DNA of 64,000 nucleotides, from assembly GCA_031382215.1 (NCBI GenBank), contig JANMYQ010000264.1:1-64000 (forward strand), written 5' to 3'. Below are positions 8,772 through 16,514 of this stretch, piece by piece. Origin of the DNA: LGRD01 sp031382215 (GTDB lineage Bacteria; Pseudomonadota; Gammaproteobacteria; Burkholderiales; Burkholderiaceae_C). Each line of letters starts with the position of its first letter. Position 1 is the stretch's first letter. A model generated the notes under the pieces. It did no database searches. It had not been told where the DNA came from and was given only the letters and a program-made list of their open reading frames with translations. A program made the position numbers and the translations under genes.

Positions 8772-8854
8772 AGCGAAGGGCGAGGGGCCCCGCAGGGCCA
8801 CGAAGGGGCCTTGCCGGCCCTGGGGGATCGACCAGCGGAGGGCGCGGCGAGGGA

Positions 8855-8871
8855 GGGGGCTCGATGCCCCC
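8855..8871. terminator. Hairpin between convergent genes
   Basis: GGGGGC, a TCGAT loop and GCCCCC form a 6-bp GC stem in the 130-bp gap between the ends of the MetE-like and HiPIP genes. No T-run follows on either strand, so termination is only inferred from position. Confidence 0.3.
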
Positions 8872-8901
8872 GACCGAGGCCTGAAGCGATGGACCAGCGA
8901 C

Positions 8902-9336
8902 TTACCCCGTCTTCTTGGCATACGCGCTGCACCACCCCGCCGCACTCACCTGCTTTCCGGCGAACAGCGGGCACGGCCCTGACGCGTCACCAGGCTTCCC
9001 CGCAAACAGCGCGCAGTTGCCGCACGCCTGGCCAGCGGCGTACATCTTGAACTTCGACGCGTCCGCCTGCGTCGCCACCGCCACATACCCCAGCCCTTGC
9101 GCAGCCGGATCGGCCGGATCCACCATCGCACCGCCGGAGGCCGGCGCCGGTGCAGCCGCCTGGGCTGGCGCTGGCGCAGGAGCCGCAGGAGCGGGCGCAG
9201 GCGCCGGCGCAGCGGCTGGCGGCGGCGGCGCAGGAGGTGCAGCCGGGGCTGGCGCGGCAGCCTTGTCGCCACACGCTGTCAGCAGCGACAGACCGGCGAA
9301 GGGAAGAATCTCGATAAAGCGGCGGCGGGTGCTCAT
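8902..9336 (-). CDS. High-potential iron-sulfur protein, Tat-exported lipoprotein with Ala/Pro linker
   Basis: 144 residues. The C-terminal domain has the HiPIP cysteine pattern C105, C108, C122 and C136 (CGNC, GPCPLF, GWCSAY) for one cubane 4Fe-4S cluster; HiPIPs carry electrons in the periplasm. The N-terminus combines a Tat motif (TRRRFIE) with a lipobox-like LLTAC ending at C22, followed by about 45 residues almost wholly Ala and Pro. This predicts a lipid-anchored carrier on a long flexible tether. ATG 9336 is chosen for the AGGAG upstream and the Tat motif. It could serve Sox or another respiratory chain. Confidence 0.88.
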   Translation of the reverse strand: MSTRRRFIEILPFAGLSLLTACGDKAAAPAPAAPPAPPPPAAAPAPAPAPAAPAPAPAQAAAPAPASGGAMVDPADPAAQGLGYVAVATQADASKFKMYAAGQACGNCALFAGKPGDASGPCPLFAGKQVSAAGWCSAYAKKTG

Positions 9337-9415
9337 GGTGAGGCTCCTGGGTTGGGAAAAGGGGGCATTCTCGCTGCCAGCGAAGGGCAAGGGAAAAATC
9401 CGGCGCTGCCTCGGC

Positions 9416-9502
9416 CTACGGATCGATCACCGCAACGTCGCAGCCGTCGAAATCGTCGGCGTTGCGCGTGGCAATGGAGAACCCCTGCGAACCTGCGATC
9501 AA
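9416..9502 (-). pseudogene. Fossil 3' end of a VapC-like PIN-domain toxin
   Basis: On the minus strand about 28 codons ending in TAG read GFSIATRNADDF followed by a short valine-rich end, closely resembling the last strand and helix of VapC toxins (the TRN..DF motif holds a catalytic Asp). No N-terminal PIN sequence or antitoxin gene is found upstream, where the frame runs into the promoter region of the next + strand gene. This looks like the remnant of a deleted toxin-antitoxin module. Confidence 0.55.
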
Positions 9503-9560
9503 ATGCGATGACCACAATCGCATCGAATCTACAGTTGCGGACACGCGGCGACTTCCGGAA

Positions 9561-10109
9561 ATGAATGCAACCCTCCTCTTCCTCGCTGGCACCGCCTTCT
9601 TCGTCTGGGTTTCGCGCCACTCCCTGCTCAAGCCGCTTTCACACGGCTTCTATCGATTCATCGCATGGGAGTGCATCCTGGCGCTGGTGCTGCGCAACTT
9701 CCCGGTCTGGACGCGCGACCCGTTCGCGCTGCACCAGATCGTCTCGTGGGCGCTGCTGCTGACGTCGATCGTGCTGGCGATCCACGCGGTGCGCTTGTTG
9801 CGCGGCATCGGTGCACCCACGGCGGCGCGCGGCGATGCCGAGCTGCTTCCCTTCGAACGCACCTCGACTTTGGTGACCACCGGTGCGTACCGCTACATCC
9901 GCCACCCGATGTACGCGGCGCTGCTGTTCCTGGCCTGGGGCGCCTTTCTGAAAGACGTGTCCTGGCCCGGCGCCGTGCTGGTGGGCTCTGCCAGCATCGC
10001 GCTGCTTTTCACCGCGCTGCGCGACGAAGCCGAATGCACGCAGCACTTCGGCGCGGCCTACACCGACTACATCAAGACGCGCAAGCGCTTCGTCCCGTTC
10101 TTGTTCTGA
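9561..10109 (+). CDS. Isoprenylcysteine carboxyl methyltransferase-family integral membrane protein
   Basis: 182 residues with four or five hydrophobic segments. The C-terminal signature of the ICMT/phospholipid methyltransferase group is clear: TGAYRYIRHPMYAALL (about 112-127) for SAM binding, and a later DEAECTQHFGAAYTDYIKTRKRFVPF block with the acidic and tyrosine positions of the family. Bacterial members methylate unknown lipids or small molecules; the substrate here cannot be read from sequence. ATG 9561 begins the first membrane segment; an upstream in-frame ATG would add a charged, non-homologous stretch. The gene stands alone. Confidence 0.75.
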   Translation: MNATLLFLAGTAFFVWVSRHSLLKPLSHGFYRFIAWECILALVLRNFPVWTRDPFALHQIVSWALLLTSIVLAIHAVRLLRGIGAPTAARGDAELLPFERTSTLVTTGAYRYIRHPMYAALLFLAWGAFLKDVSWPGAVLVGSASIALLFTALRDEAECTQHFGAAYTDYIKTRKRFVPFLF

Positions 10110-10230
10110 GCTTGTTCCGGCGCCTCAGCAATATTGAGGATGTGCCGGGGTCTCGCAGGCCTATGCTGTTCTAGTCGAAGCGAGGTGCTTCGCACCTTGA
10201 TCGCCTCGACATCAGCATGAGGAGACAAGA

Positions 10231-10713
10231 ATGTTCAAGCAGACTCCCGGTGCCACTGTTGTGTTCGCGATCACATGCGCCCTCGGGCCTGCGGCCAGCG
10301 CAGCCGACCACGCGCTCGACTTCAAGCTCGTCGTCAAACCGCTCGAAGTGAAGGGGCTCGAAGCCCCCAATGTCGAAGGCCAGGTCGTGTTCCTGAACAA
10401 GATGTACGGCGTGGCCGCGTTCAAGGACGGCCGCACCGCGTCGAAGGAATTCATCTTCAGCGGCGACTACAACAAGGGCTCAGGCCCCTTCCTGGGCTAC
10501 AGCACCTATCAGTTCGAAGACGGCTCGACGATCGTCGCGCGTTTTGCCGGCACGCAGCGCGCCGGCACGCCTATCCACGGGGAGTACACGGTGGTGTCGG
10601 GCACCGGCGTGTATGCCGGCGCCAAGGGCAGCGGCAGCTTCGACGGCGTGCCGCACAAGTTCACCGGCGGCGTGAACCTGTTCAGCGGCAAGTTCGCGAT
10701 CAGCACGCCCTGA
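10231..10713 (+). CDS. Small secreted protein, allene-oxide-cyclase/dirigent barrel-like
   Basis: 160 residues with a signal peptide (MFKQT.., hydrophobic to about 22, cleavage near ASAAD). The mature part is beta-rich, with GTGVYAGAKGSGSFDG near residue 130, reminiscent of the glycine-rich repeat in allene oxide cyclase and dirigent barrels. No catalytic residues can be assigned, so function is unknown. Shine-Dalgarno GAGGAGA lies just before the ATG. The 5' leader contains a tight hairpin (AGGTGC, TTC loop, GCACCT at 10183-10197). A G/C hairpin follows the stop. Confidence 0.6.
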   Translation: MFKQTPGATVVFAITCALGPAASAADHALDFKLVVKPLEVKGLEAPNVEGQVVFLNKMYGVAAFKDGRTASKEFIFSGDYNKGSGPFLGYSTYQFEDGSTIVARFAGTQRAGTPIHGEYTVVSGTGVYAGAKGSGSFDGVPHKFTGGVNLFSGKFAISTP

Positions 10714-10739
10714 GGCGGTTGATCGGGGCTCGCGGGCTG

Positions 10740-10759
10740 AGGGGGCCGCGCAGCCCCCT
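10740..10759 (+). terminator. GC-rich hairpin after the small secreted protein gene
   Basis: AGGGGGC and GCCCCCT pair in a 7-bp stem with a CGCGCA loop, 27 bp after the stop. There is no T-run, so termination is plausible but not proven. Confidence 0.4.
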
Positions 10760-10810
10760 GGGTTCAGTTCGGGTGCCCGGGGCGAATATCGTCCCCACAT
10801 AATCCGGCTC

Positions 10811-12781
10811 ATGAAGCCCGTCAGCAAGGTCCTGGTGGTGAGTGCCGACGCCGCCTGGTCAGCGCAGGTGGTGGCCGGCCTGAACGATGCGGCGGCGTCG
10901 CTCGACAACCCGCTCGGCATCACCGCGGTGACCGCGCCCGACGGTGCCGACGCCGGTGCCGGCGCCGATGCCGGCGCAGCGGTGCTGGCCGACGGCGAGA
11001 TCCAGATCGTCGTGATCGACCACGGCGGTCAAGGCACGCAGGCGGTGCAGACGGCGCAGGCGCTGATCGGCAGCCGGCCCGAACTGTCGCTGTACATGAC
11101 GCTCGAAGACGACGCCGACAAGATGCTCGTCGAAGCCCTGGCCAGCGACGCGGTGACCGGCTACTTCTACCGCAGCGAGCTCGACTTTCGCGGCTGGTTC
11201 CGCATCCTGTCGGCCGAGCTGGCGCAGAAGTCCGACACGCCGTTCTACGACGCGCTGAAAGAATACGTGCAGCAGGCCATCGACTCGTGGCACACGCCCG
11301 GCCACGGCGGCGGCGACTCGTTCAAGGGCAGCCCGTGGGTGAACGACTTCTATGACTTCGTCGGCGAAGAGATGCTGCGCGCCGACCTGTCGGTGTCGGT
11401 GCCGATGCTCGATTCGCTGCTGCATCCGACCGGCGTGATCGCGCAGTCGCAGCGGCTGGCGGCCAAGGCCTTCGGCGCGCGCAAGACCTACTTCGCGACG
11501 AATGGCACGTCGACGTCGAACAAGGTCATCTTCCAGACCTTGCTCGCGCCCGGAGACACCTTGCTGCTGGACCGCAACTGCCACAAGTCGGTGCATCACG
11601 GCGTGATCCTGTCGGGTGCGCGGCCGGTGTACCTCGACTCGTCGGTCAATGCGCATTTCGGCATCTTCGGCCCGGTGCCGCGCGCCACCATCCTGAAGGC
11701 CATCACGGACCACCCCGAGACCAAGGTGCTGATCCTCACCTCGTGCACCTACGACGGGCTGCGCTACGACCTGGCGCCGATCGTCGCGGCGGCGCATGCG
11801 GCGGGCATCAAGGTGATCGTCGACGAAGCCTGGTACGGCCACGCGCGCTTCCACCCCGAGCTGCGGCCGACCGCGCTGGAGTGCGGCGCCGACTACGTGA
11901 CCCAGAGCACGCACAAGGTGCTGTCGGCGTTCTCGCAGGCCAGCATGATCCATGTGAACGACCCGGCGTTCGACGAGCATCTGTTCCGCGAGAACTTCAA
12001 CATGCACGCCAGCACGAGCCCGCAGTACAACCTGATCGCCAGCCTGGACGTGGCGCGCAAGCAGGCGGTGATGGAGGGCTACCGGCTGCTGGCTCGCTCG
12101 CTCAGGTACGCACAAGAACTGCGCGCCAAGATCAATACCACCGGCGCGTTTCGAGCGCTCGAGCTGGCCGAGTTGCTGCCCGATGAAGTACGCGGCGACG
12201 GCATTCGGCTGGACCCGACCAAGATCACCGTCGACATCTCGGCCAGCGGCTACAGTGCCGATGAACTGCGCGAGCAATTGATCGAGCGCTTCAACATCCA
12301 GGTCGAGAAGAACACCCACAACACGCTGACCCTGTTGCTGACGGTGGGCAGCACGCGCAGCAAGGTGTCGCGCCTGTTCGACGCGCTGCTGCGCCTGGCC
12401 AAGGAGCGGCGCCCGCCGCGCACGTACGCGCGCATGCCCGAGGTGCCGCGCTTTTCGAGCCTGGCCTGTCTGCCGCGCGACGCGTTCTACGAAACCGGCG
12501 AACGCCTGCCGCTGGTCGATGATCACGGCCTACCCAACCCGAAGCTGATCGGGCGCGTGTGCTGCGACCAGATCGTGCCGTACCCGCCCGGCATTCCGGT
12601 GCTGGTGCCGGGGCAGGTGGTGGTGCAGCCGGTGCTGGCCTACCTGACCCGCCTGCTGCAGACGCAAAAGTCGATCGACCTGCACGGCCTGGCCGACCAT
12701 GACGGCGAGCTCTGCCTGCGCGTGCTCACCGAGGCCGAGCTGCAGGCCTTGCCGCAGCGCAGCGGCCTGGGGCCAAACTAG
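10811..12781 (+). CDS. PLP-dependent Orn/Lys/Arg decarboxylase family protein
   Basis: 656 residues. An N-terminal receiver-like domain (1-140, ending in short strands and a Gly/Ala/Asp-rich loop at 46-58) precedes the fold-type I catalytic core. Visible active-site elements are ATNGTSTSNK, HKSVHHG (stacking His), DEAWYGHARFHP (PLP-ring Asp) and STHKVLSAFSQ with Schiff-base K369. A C-terminal domain ends near GLGPN. Inducible decarboxylases of this family convert lysine, arginine or ornithine to polyamines and consume protons; this one is somewhat short for LdcC or AdiA, and the substrate cannot be assigned. It overlaps the convergent histidine kinase by 4 bp. Confidence 0.85.
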   Translation: MKPVSKVLVVSADAAWSAQVVAGLNDAAASLDNPLGITAVTAPDGADAGAGADAGAAVLADGEIQIVVIDHGGQGTQAVQTAQALIGSRPELSLYMTLEDDADKMLVEALASDAVTGYFYRSELDFRGWFRILSAELAQKSDTPFYDALKEYVQQAIDSWHTPGHGGGDSFKGSPWVNDFYDFVGEEMLRADLSVSVPMLDSLLHPTGVIAQSQRLAAKAFGARKTYFATNGTSTSNKVIFQTLLAPGDTLLLDRNCHKSVHHGVILSGARPVYLDSSVNAHFGIFGPVPRATILKAITDHPETKVLILTSCTYDGLRYDLAPIVAAAHAAGIKVIVDEAWYGHARFHPELRPTALECGADYVTQSTHKVLSAFSQASMIHVNDPAFDEHLFRENFNMHASTSPQYNLIASLDVARKQAVMEGYRLLARSLRYAQELRAKINTTGAFRALELAELLPDEVRGDGIRLDPTKITVDISASGYSADELREQLIERFNIQVEKNTHNTLTLLLTVGSTRSKVSRLFDALLRLAKERRPPRTYARMPEVPRFSSLACLPRDAFYETGERLPLVDDHGLPNPKLIGRVCCDQIVPYPPGIPVLVPGQVVVQPVLAYLTRLLQTQKSIDLHGLADHDGELCLRVLTEAELQALPQRSGLGPN

Positions 12782-14136
12782 CTGCTGACGCGCGCCAACC
12801 GAACCAACAATCCGCGCCGCGGCGGCTCGCCACCGCGGTTGGCCCAGCTCGCGCGCAGCCCGTGCAGCGCAGCGATACGCGTCACGATCGACAGGCCCAG
12901 GCCACTGCCCGAGTTGTCTTGCCCGGGCGCGCGAAAGAAGCGCTCGCCCAGGCGCGCCAGGTGTTCGTCGTCCACACCGGGGCCGTCATCGATGACCTCG
13001 ATGCGGTCTTGCAGCAGGCGCAGGCTCACGGTCTGCCCGGGGGCCGAGTGGCGCAACGCGTTGTCGAGCAGGTTGCGCAGCATCGCGGCCACCAGCTCGC
13101 TGTCGCCCTGCAATGCCAACGGCGCCTCGCCCGCCGACGGCCACACACATTCGAGCTCGACACGGGCCCGATCGGCCAGCGGCAACAACTCGCTGAACAG
13201 CCGCTCGACCAGCGCCGGCCAGTCCACCGGTTGGTCGGTGGCGGCTGGCGCGGGCTGGTCCAGGCGCGACAGCGACAGCAACTGCGCCACCAGCCGGCCC
13301 ATGCGCGCCAGGCCCTGCGCGATCTTGTCCTGCCTGGCGCCCTGCGTCGGCGTGGCCGCGGCCGCCTGCAGCCGCTGCGCGTCCCACTGCGCCTGCAGCG
13401 CGGCCAGCGGCGTGCGCAGCTCGTGCGCCGCGTCGGCGATGAAGCGGCGCTCGCGCTCATGGCTGTCGGCAATGCGCGCGAGCATCGTGTTCGTGGCGCG
13501 CAACAGCGGCTGCAGGTCGGTGGGCAGGTCGTCGGCCGCAAGAGGCTGCAGATCGTTCGCCGGGCGGTGGTCGATCTGAGCGGTCAGCGCGCGCACCGGC
13601 TTGAGCGCCTGGCGCACGGCGCCGGCCATCACCAGCAGCAGCACCGGCAGAGTCAGCACCCACGGCACGAGCTGGCTGGCGAGCAGGTTCCATACCAGTT
13701 CTTCACGCTCCTCCTGCTTCTGGCCGACGGCGATCTGCCAGTCGCCCGAGGCCGACGGCACGTAGTAGACCCGCCAGACGTCGCTGTCCAGCACCAGGTC
13801 GACAAAACCTTGCGCACCGTGCCGCACCGGCAAGAGCACGCCTTCGCGGTCGACCAGCAACAACTGGTCACGCCGGTTCCAGACCGCGATCGACAGGTCG
13901 TCCAGTTCAGAGTCGCCCAGCGAACCAGGCGAAATCGGTGCGGCGACTGCCGGCGTTTCGTTCAGCGAAACCGACGGCAAGGTCGACAGCACCTGGCGTG
14001 CGAGCCGGATCTGCTGCGTGTCGAACAGCTCGTTGATCTCGAAGCGGGCCCGGTTCAGCCCGAACAGCAGGCCGGCACCCCAGACCAGCGGCGCGCTCAG
14101 CAGCAACAGGATCAACAAGCGGCGTTGCAGGGTCAT
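12778..14136 (-). CDS. Sensor histidine kinase (PmrB/QseC-like)
   Basis: 452 residues. TM1 is about 7-27, a periplasmic sensor follows to about 150, TM2 is about 155-175, then HAMP, HisKA with phospho-acceptor H238 in AAHELRTPL, and HATPase_c with the N box NLLDNALRHS, G1 DDGPGV and G2 GSGLGLSIV. The start ATG overlaps the response-regulator stop (ATGA), indicating coupled translation. Position beside eptA and PAP2 genes and the PmrA-box-like site favours a PmrB-type sensor of cationic antimicrobials or metals over QseC; the signal is not determinable from sequence. Confidence 0.9.
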   Translation of the reverse strand: MTLQRRLLILLLLSAPLVWGAGLLFGLNRARFEINELFDTQQIRLARQVLSTLPSVSLNETPAVAAPISPGSLGDSELDDLSIAVWNRRDQLLLVDREGVLLPVRHGAQGFVDLVLDSDVWRVYYVPSASGDWQIAVGQKQEEREELVWNLLASQLVPWVLTLPVLLLVMAGAVRQALKPVRALTAQIDHRPANDLQPLAADDLPTDLQPLLRATNTMLARIADSHERERRFIADAAHELRTPLAALQAQWDAQRLQAAAATPTQGARQDKIAQGLARMGRLVAQLLSLSRLDQPAPAATDQPVDWPALVERLFSELLPLADRARVELECVWPSAGEAPLALQGDSELVAAMLRNLLDNALRHSAPGQTVSLRLLQDRIEVIDDGPGVDDEHLARLGERFFRAPGQDNSGSGLGLSIVTRIAALHGLRASWANRGGEPPRRGLLVRLARVSS

Positions 14137-14810
14137 GGCGAGTTCAGATCGGCTTCGGCGCCGAGCGCGTAGCCCACGCCGCGCAAGGTCCGGATCAGCT
14201 TGGGGTGGAGCTTGCGGCGCAGGTGGTGCACATGCACTTCGAGCGCGTTGCTGTCGATGTCCTGCTCGAACGCGTAGAGCCGGTCCTGCAGGTGCGCCTT
14301 GGACATCACACGCTGCGGGTGCGCCAGCAGCAGTTCCAGCAGCGCGGTTTCGCGTGGCGCGAGGTCGACCCGCTGGCCGTGCCACTCCACGCTGCGCGTG
14401 GCGGGCTGGAAGGCCAGCGGCCCGTGGCGCCACACCGGTTCGGGCCGGCCGTGGCTGCGGCGCAGCACGGCACGCGCACGGGCCGCGATCTCGGCGGTTT
14501 CGACCGGCTTGACCAGGTAATCGTCGGCGCCTTCGTCGAGCCCGGCAATGCGCTGCTCCATGCCATCGCGCGCGGTCAGGATCAGCACTGGCACGCGTTC
14601 GGCGCGGGTGCGCCAGCGGGCCAGCCAGTACAGCCCGTCGCGGCCGGGCAGGCCCAGGTCGAGCACCACCAGGTCGAACGCGCCGGCGGCCAGCGCGGCG
14701 TCGGCCTTTTCACCGTCGCTCACCCAGTCGACCACGAAGCCGAGCGCGCGCAGGCCCTGGGCCAGGCCGTCGCCAAGCAGCGGGTCGTCTTCGACGATCA
14801 GGAGGCGCAT
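14133..14810 (-). CDS. OmpR-family response regulator (PmrA/QseB-like)
   Basis: 225 residues. The receiver domain carries the acidic pocket EDD (7-9), phosphorylation site D51 in VVLDLGLPGRDG, T79 and K101 (LVKP). The C-terminal winged helix (about 130-220) ends with HHLRRKLHPKLIRTLRGVGYAL. It is transcribed first, with the kinase gene overlapping its stop. Its start is only about 20 bp from a TAAT-N5-CTTAAG element that resembles a PmrA box, so it probably controls eptA and itself. Confidence 0.92.
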   Translation of the reverse strand: MRLLIVEDDPLLGDGLAQGLRALGFVVDWVSDGEKADAALAAGAFDLVVLDLGLPGRDGLYWLARWRTRAERVPVLILTARDGMEQRIAGLDEGADDYLVKPVETAEIAARARAVLRRSHGRPEPVWRHGPLAFQPATRSVEWHGQRVDLAPRETALLELLLAHPQRVMSKAHLQDRLYAFEQDIDSNALEVHVHHLRRKLHPKLIRTLRGVGYALGAEADLNSP

Positions 14811-14829
14811 GGGGTTCGATGGGGTCGCC

Positions 14830-14846
14830 GCTAATGTTCTCTTAAG
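14830..14846 (+). promoter_or_regulatory. PmrA-box-like direct repeat upstream of eptA
   Basis: GCTAAT, five bases, then CTTAAG. The enterobacterial PmrA consensus is two direct half-sites CTTAAT/CTTAAG spaced by exactly 5 bp; here the distal half matches 6 of 6 and the proximal half 4 of 6 at the right spacing. It lies in the 60-bp divergent gap between the regulator and eptA, oriented toward eptA. Because it ends 24 bp before the eptA ATG, the transcript would have a very short leader. Confidence 0.55.
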
Positions 14847-14870
14847 GTCGTGTCACTACGGTACGCGGCC

Positions 14871-16514
14871 ATGACCGCTACCGCACCCAACCCCGCCACC
14901 CTGGCCGTCCTGGCAGGATTGTGGCTGGCCAGTGTGTGCAACTGGCCATTGTGGCGCGCCTTGTGGGCCCTGCCCGAAATGCACTCGGGGCGCGGCGTGC
15001 TGTTCCTGCTCAGCCTGGGGCTGATGATCGCTGCGCTGGCGGCCGCGGTGCTGGCGCTGCTGGCCTGGCGGCGCAGCATCAAGCCGGCCATCGGCGCGCT
15101 GGTGCTGGCGGCCGCGTTCGGTGCGCACTTCATGGGCAGCTACGGCGTCGTCATCGACCCCACGATGATGGTCAATGTGCTGGGCACCGATGTGCACGAA
15201 ATCCTCGACCTGATGGGCGGCCGCCTGCTGATCAGCGTGGCAGTGCTGGCCGGCGTGCCACTGTTCCTTTTGTGGCGTGTGGAGCCGGCGCGCGTGGGCG
15301 CGGGTGGCCAGGCCTGGCGCAATGCGGTGGTGCTGGTGGGTTCGCTCACCCTGCTGGTCACGCTGGCGGTGCTGAGCTTTGCCGACCTGTCCTCGACCAT
15401 GCGCAACCACAAGTCTTTGCGCTACATGGTCAACCCGGCCAACTCGTTCTATGCGCTCGGCCGGTTGGCGGTGCAGGCCCAGGCCAGGCCGGTCGGGCCG
15501 CCACTGGCCATCGGCACCGATGTCAGGCTGCTGCCCCGGCCGGCCGGCGCCCGGCCGCCACTGCTGATGCTGGCGATCGGCGAGACCGCGCGCGCCGACC
15601 ACTTCTCGGCCAACGGTTACGCGCGGCCGACCAACGCCGAGACGGCGCCGCTCGGGCTGGTGAGCTTTCGCAACGTCATGTCCTGCGGTACCAACACGGC
15701 GGCGTCCTTGCCCTGCATGTTTTCGCACCTCGGCCGCGAAGGCTTTCTGGCGCGCGAGCAAGACCACGAAAACCTGCTCGACCTGCTGCAGCACGCCGGC
15801 ATGGCCGTGCTTTGGCTCGACAACCAGGCCAGCTGCAAGGGCCTGTGCGCGCGCGTGCCCAACGCGATGGCGCGCGACGCCCCCCCCGGAACCCGCCATG
15901 ACCCCGGCTTGTGCGACGGCGACGAGTGTCTGGACGAAGCGCTGCTGACCGGCCTGGACCAGCGCCTGGCCGCGCTGCCCGAAGCGCAGCGCGCGCGCGG
16001 TGTGGTGTTGGTGCTGCACCAGATGGGCAGCCACGGGCCGGCGTACTACAAGCGCTCGCCGCCGCAGCGCAAGCCCTATCTGCCTGAATGTTCCACCAAC
16101 GTGCTGCAGCAGTGCGCAACCGAGCAACTGGTGAATGCCTTCGACAACTCCATCGCCTACACCGACCATGTGCTGGCGCGCGGGATTGGCTGGCTGGCGC
16201 AACAGCAGGACCGTTTTGCACCGGCGCTGCTGTACGTGTCGGACCATGGCGAGTCGCTGGGCGAGAACAACTTGTACCTGCACGGCATGCCTTACGCCGT
16301 GGCACCGCGCGAGCAGAAGCATGTGCCGTGGCTGATGTGGTTGCCGCCGCAGACCGAAAGCGCGCTCGGCGTACGCACCGACTGCCTGCGCACGCAGCAA
16401 GACGCGGCGCTGACCCATGACCACCTGTTCCATACGGTGATGGGGCTGGTGGGCGTGACCAGCGCCGAGTACCGGCACGCGCTCGACGTGTCGTACGCCT
16501 GCCGCTCGGGTTGA
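14871..16514 (+). CDS. eptA: Phosphoethanolamine-lipid A transferase
   Basis: 547 residues. Five N-terminal membrane segments (about 10-30, 42-66, 71-92, 118-136, 150-172) precede a periplasmic alkaline-phosphatase-like domain. Catalytic motifs are GETARADHF (E238), the nucleophile region SCGTNTAASLPCMFS (likely T276), HQMGSHGPAY and SDHGESLGENNLYLHG. Paired cysteines fit the disulfides of EptA enzymes. It transfers phosphoethanolamine from phosphatidylethanolamine to lipid A, lowering the negative charge of the surface and conferring polymyxin resistance in other bacteria. ATG 14871 is chosen; GTG 14850 would run into the regulatory site. It overlaps the PAP2 gene. Confidence 0.93.
   Translation: MTATAPNPATLAVLAGLWLASVCNWPLWRALWALPEMHSGRGVLFLLSLGLMIAALAAAVLALLAWRRSIKPAIGALVLAAAFGAHFMGSYGVVIDPTMMVNVLGTDVHEILDLMGGRLLISVAVLAGVPLFLLWRVEPARVGAGGQAWRNAVVLVGSLTLLVTLAVLSFADLSSTMRNHKSLRYMVNPANSFYALGRLAVQAQARPVGPPLAIGTDVRLLPRPAGARPPLLMLAIGETARADHFSANGYARPTNAETAPLGLVSFRNVMSCGTNTAASLPCMFSHLGREGFLAREQDHENLLDLLQHAGMAVLWLDNQASCKGLCARVPNAMARDAPPGTRHDPGLCDGDECLDEALLTGLDQRLAALPEAQRARGVVLVLHQMGSHGPAYYKRSPPQRKPYLPECSTNVLQQCATEQLVNAFDNSIAYTDHVLARGIGWLAQQQDRFAPALLYVSDHGESLGENNLYLHGMPYAVAPREQKHVPWLMWLPPQTESALGVRTDCLRTQQDAALTHDHLFHTVMGLVGVTSAEYRHALDVSYACRSG

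Noticed and set aside
9120..9260. Low-complexity GC-rich tract, first suspected to be a tandem repeat element
   Set aside because: It encodes the Ala/Pro linker of the HiPIP and lacks a regular unit.
9416..9502. Intact toxin-antitoxin system
   Set aside because: Only the last 28 codons of a PIN-like protein remain and no antitoxin gene is seen.
10859..12526. 555-codon open frame on - opposite the decarboxylase
   Set aside because: Shadow frame with no recognisable domain, skewed to Arg/His/Gln/Val.
12778..14810. Calling the two-component pair QseBC
   Set aside because: QseBC and PmrAB are close relatives; linkage to eptA/PAP2 and the PmrA-box-like site favour PmrAB, so no firm symbol was given.
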